The notes beneath the pieces were generated by a model. The model was not told the origin of the DNA. It saw only the letters and a program-made list of their open reading frames with translations, and ran no database searches. From Candidatus Hydrothermales bacterium (lineage in GTDB: Bacteria > Hydrothermota > Hydrothermia > Hydrothermales > JAJRUZ01), in assembly GCA_039630235.1 (NCBI GenBank), contig JBCNVI010000002.1:150017-213341 (forward strand): 63,325 nt of DNA, read 5' to 3'. A program made the position numbers and the translations under genes. Position 1 is the first letter of the stretch, and each line of letters starts with the position of its first letter. This document shows positions 33,697 through 42,834 of the stretch, one piece after another.

Positions 33697-35292
33697 ATGG
33701 ATATTTCGATGCTTTTATCTTTTATAAAAGAAATTTCTGCAGAGGTAGATCTTGAAAGGATAAAAAGGTTTTTAGAAGCTTTTCTAAGAAATTTTTTTAA
33801 GGGATATACTTCTTTTGATGTCTTTATTGGTGAAAAAAAAGAAGAGATTAAGCCTCTGTTTAGAGATTATGTGAATGAAAAAGAAATTATAAGTTATTTT
33901 ATTAACATTAAAGATCCGATTTTTGAAAAAATTGAGAATATTTCTTTTTACAAATTTCCATATTACGAATCTTCTTATATATTTTATTTCCCTTTTTACC
34001 ATTTTGGTGAGCTTTTTGGATTTATTCTGATTGATTTTAAAGATAAGCTAAATGATGATTCTTTGTTTGATTTAAAAGTTCTTTCATCTTTTATAGGACC
34101 TATTTTTTTGACTTCTTATCTTTACAAAAAAAGAAGAGAATCTGAAAAAAGACTTGAGTTAAGTTATGATCTTATCCTTTTTTCTACTAGAGTTTATGAT
34201 GAAGGAAGAATTTGTGATTATATAATAAAAAATATATACGAAAACCTGAGTGACATAGATTCAGTTTGTTTTTATAAGCTTAAGGGTGACTTTCTTATAC
34301 CTTATTCTTTTAGAGGCGGAGAAAATTTTGAAATTTTAAATATTGAAGTTTCTTTTCCTGGAGAGGCTGTAAGAAAAATGAAAACCACTTTAAGAGGTTC
34401 TGAGCTGTCGGTACTTGTTCCTACTAGAGATTTTATTCATGGAGTTTTATACCTTAAAAAGAAAAGGGGAACTTTTGAATTAGAAGAAGTAAAAACTATA
34501 GAAATGATCGCAAATACACTCTCGATTTCTGTTGAGAATGCTAACTTTATAAAAGAATTAAGAGAGAGAAAGGAAGGCTTAGAAGAGGAGCTAAAGTTAT
34601 TGCTTGAAAATAGAATAAAAGAGGAAAAACTTGCTTTTGTTGGAAAAGTTGCAGCAGGACTTGTTCATGAGCTTAAAAATTTGATTTCTGGTATTTTAGG
34701 ACTTGCTGAACTTCTTGAGTTAAAAATAAAAGATGAAAGTATAAAAGAAATAATAAAGACTTTAAGGGATGAGGGTAACACAATGAATTATTTACTATCT
34801 TCTCTACTTGATATTTCTAAGCCCTTTAGAATTAATTTGAGTTGGGCTTCTCTTAAAAATATTGTGGAAAGATCAATTTATATCTGTAAGTTTTTTGTAA
34901 AAGGTAAGAATATTTTCTTTAATATAAATGTTCCAGAGAATGTTAAAATTTTGTGTGATGAGGTAAAATTTGAGCTTACACTTGTTAATTTAATAAAGAA
35001 TTCGATAGAGGCAATAGAAGAAAGTGGAGAAATTAAAGTTAACTTTAGGAAAAATTTAGATTTTATTCTTGAAATAGAGGATAACGGGAAGGGGATAGAA
35101 GATAAATATATAGAGAAGATTTTCGAACCATTTTTTACGACAAAAGAAAAGGGAGCAGGCCTGGGTCTTTCCTTTGTTAAAAAGGTAATTGAAGCCCATG
35201 GATTTAGTATAAAGGTCTCAAGTATAATAAATAGGGGAACAAAATTTTCGATTTATATACCTCAAAAATTTATAGAGGGTTCAAATCCATAA
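33697..35292 (+). CDS. Soluble two-GAF sensor histidine kinase
   Basis: 531 residues without a convincing membrane helix. Two GAF-like sensor regions (about 1-145 and 150-290) are followed by a coiled coil (ELRERKEGLEEELKLLLENRIKEE, shown in part), a HisKA domain with phospho-accepting His324 in AGLVHELKNLISG, and a HATPase_c domain with N box LVNLIKNSIEAIE, G1 DNGKGI, F box FEPFFTT and G2 GAGLGLSFV. The signal is unknown and probably intracellular. Directly followed by a response regulator and a DUF4388 gene. Confidence 0.92.
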   Translation: MDISMLLSFIKEISAEVDLERIKRFLEAFLRNFFKGYTSFDVFIGEKKEEIKPLFRDYVNEKEIISYFINIKDPIFEKIENISFYKFPYYESSYIFYFPFYHFGELFGFILIDFKDKLNDDSLFDLKVLSSFIGPIFLTSYLYKKRRESEKRLELSYDLILFSTRVYDEGRICDYIIKNIYENLSDIDSVCFYKLKGDFLIPYSFRGGENFEILNIEVSFPGEAVRKMKTTLRGSELSVLVPTRDFIHGVLYLKKKRGTFELEEVKTIEMIANTLSISVENANFIKELRERKEGLEEELKLLLENRIKEEKLAFVGKVAAGLVHELKNLISGILGLAELLELKIKDESIKEIIKTLRDEGNTMNYLLSSLLDISKPFRINLSWASLKNIVERSIYICKFFVKGKNIFFNINVPENVKILCDEVKFELTLVNLIKNSIEAIEESGEIKVNFRKNLDFILEIEDNGKGIEDKYIEKIFEPFFTTKEKGAGLGLSFVKKVIEAHGFSIKVSSIINRGTKFSIYIPQKFIEGSNP

Positions 35293-35305
35293 AAGATCAT
35301 AAAAG

Positions 35306-35698
35306 ATGAAACCGGAAAAAAGAATATTGATTGTGGAGGATGAAAAGCTCTTAGGGATGGCCCTTTATGAAGTTTTATTTTCTGCTACAGGTACTTTTGA
35401 AATTGTTCTCTGTGAAACCGCTGAAGAGGGACTTAATAAAATAAAAGAAAAAAAATTTGATCTTGTTATTTCAGATTTAAAACTTCCCGGTGAAATGAAC
35501 GGAATGGATCTTTTAAAAAAAGTAAGGGAGAAGTATCCTGATACTCATTTAATTTTAATGACAGCCTATGGCTCAGAAGCTGTACAAGAAGAGGCAGAAA
35601 AAATTGGAGTTGAAGCCTATTTTGAAAAACCATTTAAACTTAAGGAGTTTGTTTCAAGAGTATTAAATATTCTTGGAGTTGAAGAAAAGGAGGGATAA
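35306..35698 (+). CDS. Single-domain response regulator
   Basis: 130 residues, receiver domain only. Acidic pair VEDEKLLG, phosphorylatable Asp57 in LVISDLKLPG, conserved Thr/Ala in ILMTAYGSEA and Lys in FEKPFKLKEF. With no output domain it must act by protein contact; the DUF4388 protein encoded immediately after (stop TAA and next start share TAAATG) is the obvious candidate partner. Confidence 0.94.
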   Translation: MKPEKRILIVEDEKLLGMALYEVLFSATGTFEIVLCETAEEGLNKIKEKKFDLVISDLKLPGEMNGMDLLKKVREKYPDTHLILMTAYGSEAVQEEAEKIGVEAYFEKPFKLKEFVSRVLNILGVEEKEG

Positions 35699-36001
35699 AT
35701 GGCACTCGTTGGTGATTTAAGGGATATAAGAATTGAGGATATTTTAAAATTTATAAAAAGACTCTCAAAATCCGGAAAACTAATTATAGATGGTAAATAT
35801 CTAAAAGGAGAGATTTTTTTTGCCAAGGGGATGATTGTTGCTGTAAAAAAAATGGACGGAACGATGTTAAGAGAAAATCTTGAAAACGATGTTCTTGAAC
35901 TTTTAAGACAGGATGAAGGAACCTTTACACTTGAGCCTACCCAAGAAGAGGTTGAATCTGTTTCGTTTTTAGATCCAGATGAAATAATTTTAAAAATATA
36001 A
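35699..36001 (+). CDS. DUF4388 (PatA-N-like) small protein
   Basis: 100 residues: GDLRDIRIEDILKFIKRLSKSGKLIIDG, GEIFFAKGMIVAVK and LLRQDEGTFTLEP, the DUF4388 pattern found at the N-terminus of PatA-type response regulators and in gliding-motility regulators. Here it is a free-standing protein right after the response regulator, with ribosome site AAGGAGGGATAA. Function is inferred only: an output or adaptor for the kinase/regulator pair. Confidence 0.85.
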   Translation: MALVGDLRDIRIEDILKFIKRLSKSGKLIIDGKYLKGEIFFAKGMIVAVKKMDGTMLRENLENDVLELLRQDEGTFTLEPTQEEVESVSFLDPDEIILKI

Positions 36002-36008
36002 TATAAAA

Positions 36009-36425
36009 GTGGTTTATACAATTGGTCACTCAAACAGAAAATTAACAGATTTTATCAACCTATTAAAGCACTATAAAATTAAAAATCTTATTGATATAAG
36101 AAGATTTCCCTATTCTAAGAAATTTGAATGGTTTAGTAAAGAAAATCTTTCAAAGGCACTTAAAGAAGAAAAAATTTCATATTACTGGCTAGGAGAAGAA
36201 CTCGGCGGATTTAGAAATGAGGGGTATGAGACTTATATGTCTAAGGATAGTTACAAATCTGGTCTTAAAAAAATTATTGATCTTTCAGAAGTGAGAACCT
36301 GTATAATGTGTGCTGAAAAGCTTTTTTTTAGATGTCATAGAAAATTTATTTCTAGGTCACTTATGGAGCTTGGTTTTAGAGTTATACATATCATAGATAA
36401 AGATAAGATTTATGAAATGAAATGA
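36009..36425 (+). CDS. DUF488 family protein
   Basis: 138 residues from a GTG start. VYTIGHSNRKLTDFINLLK, LIDIRRFPYSKKFEWFSKENL, YYWLGEELGGFRNEGYETYM and CIMCAEKLFFRCHRKFIS are the conserved blocks of DUF488, including the paired cysteines CAE..CHR. The family is widespread with no settled function. Its stop is coupled by ATGA to the 2-oxoacid oxidoreductase alpha gene. Confidence 0.92.
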   Translation: MVYTIGHSNRKLTDFINLLKHYKIKNLIDIRRFPYSKKFEWFSKENLSKALKEEKISYYWLGEELGGFRNEGYETYMSKDSYKSGLKKIIDLSEVRTCIMCAEKLFFRCHRKFISRSLMELGFRVIHIIDKDKIYEMK

Positions 36426-37519
36426 AAATCTTTGTAAGTGGGGGGGAACTTATTGCAAAGGGAGCCATTGATGCGGGTGTTAGGTTTTTTGCAGGATATC
36501 CCATAACACCCGCTTCCGTAATCTATGAACCAATTATGAGAGAACTTCCAAAAGTAGGCGGAGTTTCTGTTGGTGCCTCTGACGAGATTTCTGCAATTTC
36601 TTACTGTATCGGCGCCTCTCTTATGGGAATTAAATCAATGACAGCTACTTCTGGACCTGGATTCTCACTAATGATCGAGTCTATTTCTTTTGCTCTAATG
36701 TCTGAAATACCTGTAACAATTGTCTTAGCCCAGAGACTGGGACCAGCTACCGGTGGTGCTACAACAAACTCTCAGGGAGATCTCCTTTTTGCCGCCTTTT
36801 CTAACTCAGGAGGATATCCAATACCAATTGTCTCTCCATCTACTATTGAGGAAAGTTACGAATTTACAATCCATGCCGTAAACATTTCAGAAGCCTTAAG
36901 AACACCCACTATACTTTTAACCGAAAAGGAAGTCACTATGACGAGAAAAAGTGTTGAATTGAGTTCTCTAAGAAGGCCTGAAATTTTGGATAGAAAAGTA
37001 TATAATGGTGAGGATGAATTTAAAACTTATAACTTTGTAGCCTTAGAAGATGTCCCACTATTTTCACCGGTAGGGGGCAGATACCTTACAAGATACACAG
37101 GTAGTGCACACGACAAAAAGGGAGACCTAAAAAAAGACGATCCTGAAGTTATCGAGATGCTTCATCATCTAAAGGAAAAAATAATAAAAAATATTGATAA
37201 ATTTTACTTTTATGAGTATGTTGAAAGAAACCCCGATATTTTGCTCTTATCTTACGGTATAACTTCAGAAAGTGTAAGAGAAGTTTCAGAGGAAGAAAGT
37301 TTAAGCTATTTAATTTTAAAGACACTTTACCCTTTAAAGGAAGAGAATTTAAAACCAATATTTGAAAGGTATAAAAAGATAGTTGTGGTTGAAGAAAACA
37401 TTATTGGTTCACTTTTTATTTTAATTAGGCACCTTCTTGGCAACAAGGGTTATTCTTTAACAAAAGTGGGGTCATTGATAGCCCCTTGGGAGATAAAAAG
37501 GTTTATAAGTACGTTATGA
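36422..37519 (+). CDS. 2-oxoacid:ferredoxin oxidoreductase, alpha subunit
   Basis: 365 residues without the gamma domain that KorA-type alpha subunits often carry at the N-terminus. GGELIAKGAIDAGVRFFAGYPITPASVIYEPI opens the pyrimidine-binding domain, followed by MGIKSMTATSGPGFSLMIES, IVLAQRLGPATG and the C-terminal transketolase-like domain. With the next gene it forms the enzyme that oxidatively decarboxylates a 2-oxoacid such as 2-oxoglutarate or branched-chain oxoacids to acyl-CoA and reduced ferredoxin, or the reverse. Typical of anaerobic metabolism. Confidence 0.92.
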   Translation: MKIFVSGGELIAKGAIDAGVRFFAGYPITPASVIYEPIMRELPKVGGVSVGASDEISAISYCIGASLMGIKSMTATSGPGFSLMIESISFALMSEIPVTIVLAQRLGPATGGATTNSQGDLLFAAFSNSGGYPIPIVSPSTIEESYEFTIHAVNISEALRTPTILLTEKEVTMTRKSVELSSLRRPEILDRKVYNGEDEFKTYNFVALEDVPLFSPVGGRYLTRYTGSAHDKKGDLKKDDPEVIEMLHHLKEKIIKNIDKFYFYEYVERNPDILLLSYGITSESVREVSEEESLSYLILKTLYPLKEENLKPIFERYKKIVVVEENIIGSLFILIRHLLGNKGYSLTKVGSLIAPWEIKRFISTL

Positions 37520-38835
37520 GAGATATATTTGAAATTATAGATAGACCTCAAAATTTTCCCTATTGTCCTGGCTGTGGTCATACCACAATTGATATGGTCT
37601 TAGCCAGGGCTATTTTTGAGCTAGGCTTAAAAAATGAAGACTTTGTCATTGTTTCTGATATAGGCTGCGTAGGACTTGTTGATAAGCTTTTTAGGGTGCA
37701 TACGGTACATACTCTTCACGGAAGATCTACTGCTGTTGCAGCAGGTATAAAAATGGTTGATGAAGTTCTTTTTGACAATAAATTAAAGGTTGTTGTTATG
37801 ATAGGAGATGGTGGATCAACAATTGGTCTTTTGCATTTAGTTGAGGCTGCAAAAATAAATGTAGATATTACAGTTTTAATTCATAACAATTTCTTATATG
37901 GAATGACAGGAGGACAACACTCAGGTCTTACTCCTAAAGACTTTAAAACATCAACGACTTTAAATGGTAACCCCTTTGAGCCTCTTAAAATAATTGATAT
38001 TTTGAAAAACTCAGGTGCAACTTTTTATGCAAGAACCTACTCTCAAGATCCCGAGTTAAAAGAAATTATTAAAGAAGCACTTTTACATAGAGGCTTTGCA
38101 GTTGTTGAGATACTTGAATTATGCACAGGTTACGCTACAAGATACAATGAAATAAAAGGCTCAGGCTTGAAAAATATGCTTGATAATCTTGGAGGTAAAG
38201 TAAAAGTAAAAGAAAAAAAAGAAAGTTTTGGTGAAATTTATAAAAACAAATTTTTCGACGGAAAGGGAGAGGTTGAATTTAAGGGAATTGAGATTGATAA
38301 AAGGGTTTCTCTAAAGGAACCCTTAAAAATTGTCATAGCGGGGTCGGCAGGTGAGGGTGTCCAACTGGCAGCTTCTTTACTTTGCTATTCTTCAATCCTG
38401 GCAGGATTAAACGCAACCCAGAAAAACGATAACCCTGTTACAGTTGGAAGCGGCTTTTCTGTCTCAGAAGTGATAATATCAGAAAGAAACATAAAATACT
38501 CTGGTATAGAAAAACCTAACTATTTAATTATAACAAGCATCGATGGTTTTAAGAGAGTTAAAAACCTTTTAAATCTTTCAGAAAATGTAATAATAGATGA
38601 GACTTTAACTGAGAATAAAAGCTATTTCAGAATCCCTGCAAGAAGATACTTAAGTGTAAGAGGTGGACCAAACTACTTTTCAATAGGTTTTCTTTTCGGT
38701 AAGTTTAGTCCCTTTGAAAGTGAAATTTTTGAGAAAGCTATCTTAAAATATGGTAAATCAAAAGAAGAGGTTTTAAAGGTATTTAAAGAGGGGGTAAGTT
38801 TAGGAAAAAGCTATGGGGTTCAAAGCCCAGCCTAA
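37516..38835 (+). CDS. 2-oxoacid:ferredoxin oxidoreductase, beta-gamma fusion subunit
   Basis: About 439 residues. The first ~270 are a beta subunit: FPYCPGCGHTTIDMV, GCVGLVD, HTLHGRSTAVAAGIKM and the thiamine-pyrophosphate motif IGDGGSTIGLLH...LIHNN. The rest (from about residue 270, LKIVIAGSAGEGVQLAASLL) is a complete gamma domain (POR/KOR gamma fold). Gamma domains are more often free or fused to alpha. I chose ATG 37516, which overlaps the alpha stop as ATGA; TTG 37486 would add ten residues. No ferredoxin (delta) domain is present, so electrons must leave through beta-bound or external carriers. Confidence 0.9.
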   Translation: MRDIFEIIDRPQNFPYCPGCGHTTIDMVLARAIFELGLKNEDFVIVSDIGCVGLVDKLFRVHTVHTLHGRSTAVAAGIKMVDEVLFDNKLKVVVMIGDGGSTIGLLHLVEAAKINVDITVLIHNNFLYGMTGGQHSGLTPKDFKTSTTLNGNPFEPLKIIDILKNSGATFYARTYSQDPELKEIIKEALLHRGFAVVEILELCTGYATRYNEIKGSGLKNMLDNLGGKVKVKEKKESFGEIYKNKFFDGKGEVEFKGIEIDKRVSLKEPLKIVIAGSAGEGVQLAASLLCYSSILAGLNATQKNDNPVTVGSGFSVSEVIISERNIKYSGIEKPNYLIITSIDGFKRVKNLLNLSENVIIDETLTENKSYFRIPARRYLSVRGGPNYFSIGFLFGKFSPFESEIFEKAILKYGKSKEEVLKVFKEGVSLGKSYGVQSPA

Positions 38836-38849
38836 AAAGGGAGTTTTTA

Positions 38850-41720
38850 ATGTTTAACGTTTTACTAGCTTTAATCTCCTTTATAAATCCTTTTAGGCCA
38901 TCTTTTGAAAAGGTTTCAGAAGATCTTCTTGAAAAGCTTTATGAAACGTCTGATAGAGAGAAGTTAACAGTTATAATTCTTATGAATCCCTCACCAGATT
39001 ACGAATTTATAAAGAAGATTCCTGATATAAAATCGAGAGCTGATTACCTAAAAACACTTGCCTCTGAATCTCAACGCGATTTATTAGATTTTCTATCGAA
39101 GAATTTAAACTCTGAGGTTGAATTTTACGAGCCCTATTGGGTCTATAATGGTATAAGAGCTAAATTAACAAATAGACTAATCAAAGAGCTAATAAAAAGA
39201 GAAGATGTTTTGAGAATAGAACTTGAACCAAAAGTTTTTCTTATAAGGCCTGAAAAACCTGATGCAAGTTATACCTTTTTTGATTCAAAGGCTGCTCCTT
39301 GGAATATGCAGATGATAAAGGCTGATTCAGCTTGGGCAAATAATTTTAGAGGAGAAGGAGTTATAGTAGGTGCTATGGATTCAGGTATTGATCGCACTCA
39401 TCCTGCCTTTGCTGGGGTCCAATTTAAGGCAAGAGCTTTTACAACTGATGGTAATCCATTTAATGATGCTTGCCAGCACGGAACTCATGTTTCTGGAACA
39501 ATAATAGGAGGTACAGGTAACTTTGGGACAAATGATATTGGGGTTGCTCCCAATGTTCCTTATTTTGTGATGGCTAAAATATTTGATAATTCATGTTATG
39601 CTGGTAATATTTCAGCTGCCTTTCAATGGATAGCTTCTTTGAAGGCTGATTCAAACATAAATATAAGAGCTGTTAATAATTCTTGGGGTTCCTGTTATAC
39701 TACTTCGACTGCATACTGGCAAGCCGTTTTGTCCTGGAGAGCTCTTGAAATTTTTCCTGTTTTTTCAATTGGAAACAATGCCAATTGTAATACAAGTTGT
39801 GCTAGTACAGGAACAGCAGGAACACCAGGAAACTATCCTACTTTAATTGGTGTTGGAACTGTAGGGACAAATGGCTGTCACGATTGTGTGGGACAGAGAG
39901 GACCTGCACCAAATCAAAGCCCTTGGAATGATCCAACTTATTGGTTTTATCCTACATGGAATCTATTGAAACCTGATATTGCTGCCCCAGGATCAGGAGT
40001 AAGGTCCTCTGTTCCTGGTGGTGGCTATGCCACATGGGACGGCTCTTCCATGGCTGCTCCTCATGTTACAGGAGCCCTTGCACTTTTATTCCAAGCTAAC
40101 CCTGCGCTTACAGTTGACAGTGCTTACATGATTCTGATAAATACAACAACAAAGCCTACGACCTGTGGGTATACTTATCCGAATGACAGAGTAGGATGGG
40201 GTATAGTAAACGTTTGGAAAGCAATACAAACTCAACTTGGAAGGCCGATTGTTACTATAGCCTCTTGGGACACTTCTAATACTGGACAAGCATGGGATCC
40301 TGGAGAGCAGGCAATTTTTGATTTTGTTGCAAAAAACTTTGGTCAAGCTCCTGCTTATTCAATTACAGGAAAATTAAGGACAACAAGCCCTTACGTAACT
40401 ATAACTGATTCAACAGGAAGCTGGCCTGATTTACAACCTGGACAAAGTGCAAATAACACCGATAACTTTTCTGCTATTTCAGCTCCTGGAACCCCAATCG
40501 GAACCCTAGTTAACTTTACTCTTTATATATATGGAACCGATAACAGTGGAAATAATTATACATGGCAATATGATTTTTCCATAAGGGTTGGTGCGCTTGG
40601 AGCAACTCTTACTGATATACCAGCTGGAAATGCTATTTTAACGGTTACAAACAGGGGTGGATTTCCCTCTCAAGACGAGTTTGGAAACTTTGGAGGTGGA
40701 ACAGGATTCAAGTGGCCAAAGACCGGCTCTAATCATTTGTACTATGGCTCTATAGGAATTACAAACAGCTCTACATATGTAGCAGATGCCTTTTACAACG
40801 CAAATGATGCCTTTGACGATGATTTTGCGGCAAGAGATGGACTCTGGTGGATAAGGCCAGCTTTTAAGGGCGATACATTAACAAGAGCTGGATACGATGA
40901 TAGTCCTCATTCATCTTCAAAGAACATATACATTACACAGTACGCCTATGCCTTCTCAAAACCTACTAACCCTGGTCCTGGAAACGGAGTTTTAGTTGAA
41001 CTGAACATAATAAACAAGGGCTCAACCGCAGTTTCAGGACTTTACGCAGGTCTCTTCATGGACTTTGACATAAATCCTTATAGTAGTAATAGTGGTAGCA
41101 AAGATTTAACAAGAAGACTTATTTACATGTACTATGGTTCAATTTATACTGGGGTAGCACTTGTTGAGCCTCAGGTTGGATTTATTGGTAAATTCTTGCA
41201 TAATCCGACTTATGTCTATCCTAGCGGTAGACCAACAGAAGCAGAGAAATATCAATTCCTTTCAGGACAGATTGGTTTAGATCAGACTGATCAAGCGGGT
41301 GATTGGACAATAGTAGCGTCCTATGGTCCCTTTAATCTTTTACCCAATGATACTCAACGGGTTGTTTTTGCAATTGTTGGTGGAAACAGTTTAACTAATT
41401 TGAGGCAAAATGTAGATTCAATAATGAACCGCTATACAGATATTAAAGAGGTAATAAGGGATCTTAAGCTGAGTCTTTCAATATTCTCATATAGAGGAAA
41501 GGACGGTTTAAAGGTGAAGTTTACTCTGCCATATAATTCTAATGTTACTCTTGATCTTATTGATCTTTCTGGAAGATTGGTGCGAAGCATAGAAAGTGGT
41601 AAGAAGGATGCTGGTGTTTATTTTATAAATTTAAGGTCAGAGGAAATTGGTAAGGGTGTCTTTTTCCTGAAGTTAAAGACAGATAAAGAAAGTCGTGTTT
41701 TAAAGATTTTTAACTATTAG
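38850..41720 (+). CDS. Secreted subtilisin-like serine protease with type IX-like sorting domain
   Basis: 956 residues. A short hydrophobic N-terminus (FNVLLALISFI) precedes an inhibitor-I9-like propeptide (about 20-125). The S8 catalytic domain has Asp177 (AMDSGID), His210 (CQHGTHVSG) and Ser400 (DGSSMAAPH), with several cysteines between. A long beta-rich region follows (about 460-870), and the last ~75 residues (VTLDLIDLSGRLVRSIESG, then KGVFFLKLKTDKESRVLKIF) match the type A C-terminal sorting domain of the Por/type IX secretion system. Codon use is richer in G and C than its neighbours. Likely exported for extracellular protein degradation. Confidence 0.92.
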   Translation: MFNVLLALISFINPFRPSFEKVSEDLLEKLYETSDREKLTVIILMNPSPDYEFIKKIPDIKSRADYLKTLASESQRDLLDFLSKNLNSEVEFYEPYWVYNGIRAKLTNRLIKELIKREDVLRIELEPKVFLIRPEKPDASYTFFDSKAAPWNMQMIKADSAWANNFRGEGVIVGAMDSGIDRTHPAFAGVQFKARAFTTDGNPFNDACQHGTHVSGTIIGGTGNFGTNDIGVAPNVPYFVMAKIFDNSCYAGNISAAFQWIASLKADSNINIRAVNNSWGSCYTTSTAYWQAVLSWRALEIFPVFSIGNNANCNTSCASTGTAGTPGNYPTLIGVGTVGTNGCHDCVGQRGPAPNQSPWNDPTYWFYPTWNLLKPDIAAPGSGVRSSVPGGGYATWDGSSMAAPHVTGALALLFQANPALTVDSAYMILINTTTKPTTCGYTYPNDRVGWGIVNVWKAIQTQLGRPIVTIASWDTSNTGQAWDPGEQAIFDFVAKNFGQAPAYSITGKLRTTSPYVTITDSTGSWPDLQPGQSANNTDNFSAISAPGTPIGTLVNFTLYIYGTDNSGNNYTWQYDFSIRVGALGATLTDIPAGNAILTVTNRGGFPSQDEFGNFGGGTGFKWPKTGSNHLYYGSIGITNSSTYVADAFYNANDAFDDDFAARDGLWWIRPAFKGDTLTRAGYDDSPHSSSKNIYITQYAYAFSKPTNPGPGNGVLVELNIINKGSTAVSGLYAGLFMDFDINPYSSNSGSKDLTRRLIYMYYGSIYTGVALVEPQVGFIGKFLHNPTYVYPSGRPTEAEKYQFLSGQIGLDQTDQAGDWTIVASYGPFNLLPNDTQRVVFAIVGGNSLTNLRQNVDSIMNRYTDIKEVIRDLKLSLSIFSYRGKDGLKVKFTLPYNSNVTLDLIDLSGRLVRSIESGKKDAGVYFINLRSEEIGKGVFFLKLKTDKESRVLKIFNY

Positions 41721-41757
41721 AGTTTAGCTAGGGTTTAAAGTTTTAAATTTTTTATGA

Positions 41758-42834
41758 ATGAGGAGTTTTCTTTTTATTTCTTATTATTTTCCACCGGAGC
41801 CTTACGCTGCATCGGTAAGAGCCTATCATTACGTTAAGAATTTAAAAAATTTTTTTAAACCTTATGTTTTAACAAAAAGAATAAGCGGGGTTTTTATAAA
41901 AGATGACTCGCTCTTAAAGGATTTAGATGGAATAAGGATAGAAAGAGTTTTTGATTATATTTCTTTTATAAAAAGTTTTATAAAATTAAAGGGAGGAGCT
42001 GGGAGGGAGGTTAAAAGGATTTTAAAGCCATTTTATGATAGAGCAAGGAGTATATTAGAAAAAGAAAGAGTTGATTTTATCATAATAACAGTTCCACCCT
42101 TTGAGCTTTTAAAAGTTGGAGTATCTCTAAAAAAAAGATTTAATTTGCCGCTTGTATGCGAAATAAGAGATCCAGCTGATTTTGAAAGTGGCAAAAAGTT
42201 TAAGAGATTTATTAAAAAACTTGAAAATTTAGTGGACTTTTTTGTCTGCTCCCATGAGTATGTCTTAAAAACATTTGGAATAAATGGTTACATTTTAGAA
42301 GCTGGCTCAATAAAATTTGAGAGAAAAGTACATGATGGTTTTAATATTGTCTACACAGGGACTCTTAAAAACGCAGAGGAAAGTTTCTTTAGATTTTTAG
42401 AACATACCAAAAATTTAGATTATAACCTTTATCTTTTAGGCCCTATTATAAAAGTAAAAGATAAAAGAGTAATTGCACCGGGTTATGTCAATTATGATAG
42501 TTTGATAAAATATTTTGAGATTTCTGATTTATTTGTTATTTTTAGAGACAAAGATGCGAAAAATTATATTCCCTTAAAGTTTTTTGAATATTTGGGTGGA
42601 GATGTTCCGATACTTGCTTATTTTAGGGAAAGTTCTAATCTTTTTAAATATATTAGAAGCCTTGAAAAAGGAGAAGGGTTTGTTTGGGGCGAAGAAAAAG
42701 ATATGATTAAGTATTTAGAAAATTTGATTAAAAATCCAGCGATCGTAAAAAAAGTTTCAAGATACTGGGAGGATGTTTGTATGGACTTTTTGAATCTGAT
42801 AAATGAAAAAATTTTTAACAGGTATAACTGTTAG
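41758..42834 (+). CDS. Glycosyltransferase, GT4-like (GT-B fold)
   Basis: 358 residues. FISYYFPPEPYAASVRAYHYVKNL is the N-terminal nucleotide-sugar transferase pattern of GT4-type proteins, with IITVPPFELLKVGVSLKK and LVCEIRDPADFESGKKF in the first domain and IPLKFFEYLGGDVPILAY in the donor-binding domain. No membrane helix. It overlaps the GT2 gene by 32 bases, so the pair likely act on one polysaccharide, LPS or glycoprotein glycan. Confidence 0.85.
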   Translation: MRSFLFISYYFPPEPYAASVRAYHYVKNLKNFFKPYVLTKRISGVFIKDDSLLKDLDGIRIERVFDYISFIKSFIKLKGGAGREVKRILKPFYDRARSILEKERVDFIIITVPPFELLKVGVSLKKRFNLPLVCEIRDPADFESGKKFKRFIKKLENLVDFFVCSHEYVLKTFGINGYILEAGSIKFERKVHDGFNIVYTGTLKNAEESFFRFLEHTKNLDYNLYLLGPIIKVKDKRVIAPGYVNYDSLIKYFEISDLFVIFRDKDAKNYIPLKFFEYLGGDVPILAYFRESSNLFKYIRSLEKGEGFVWGEEKDMIKYLENLIKNPAIVKKVSRYWEDVCMDFLNLINEKIFNRYNC

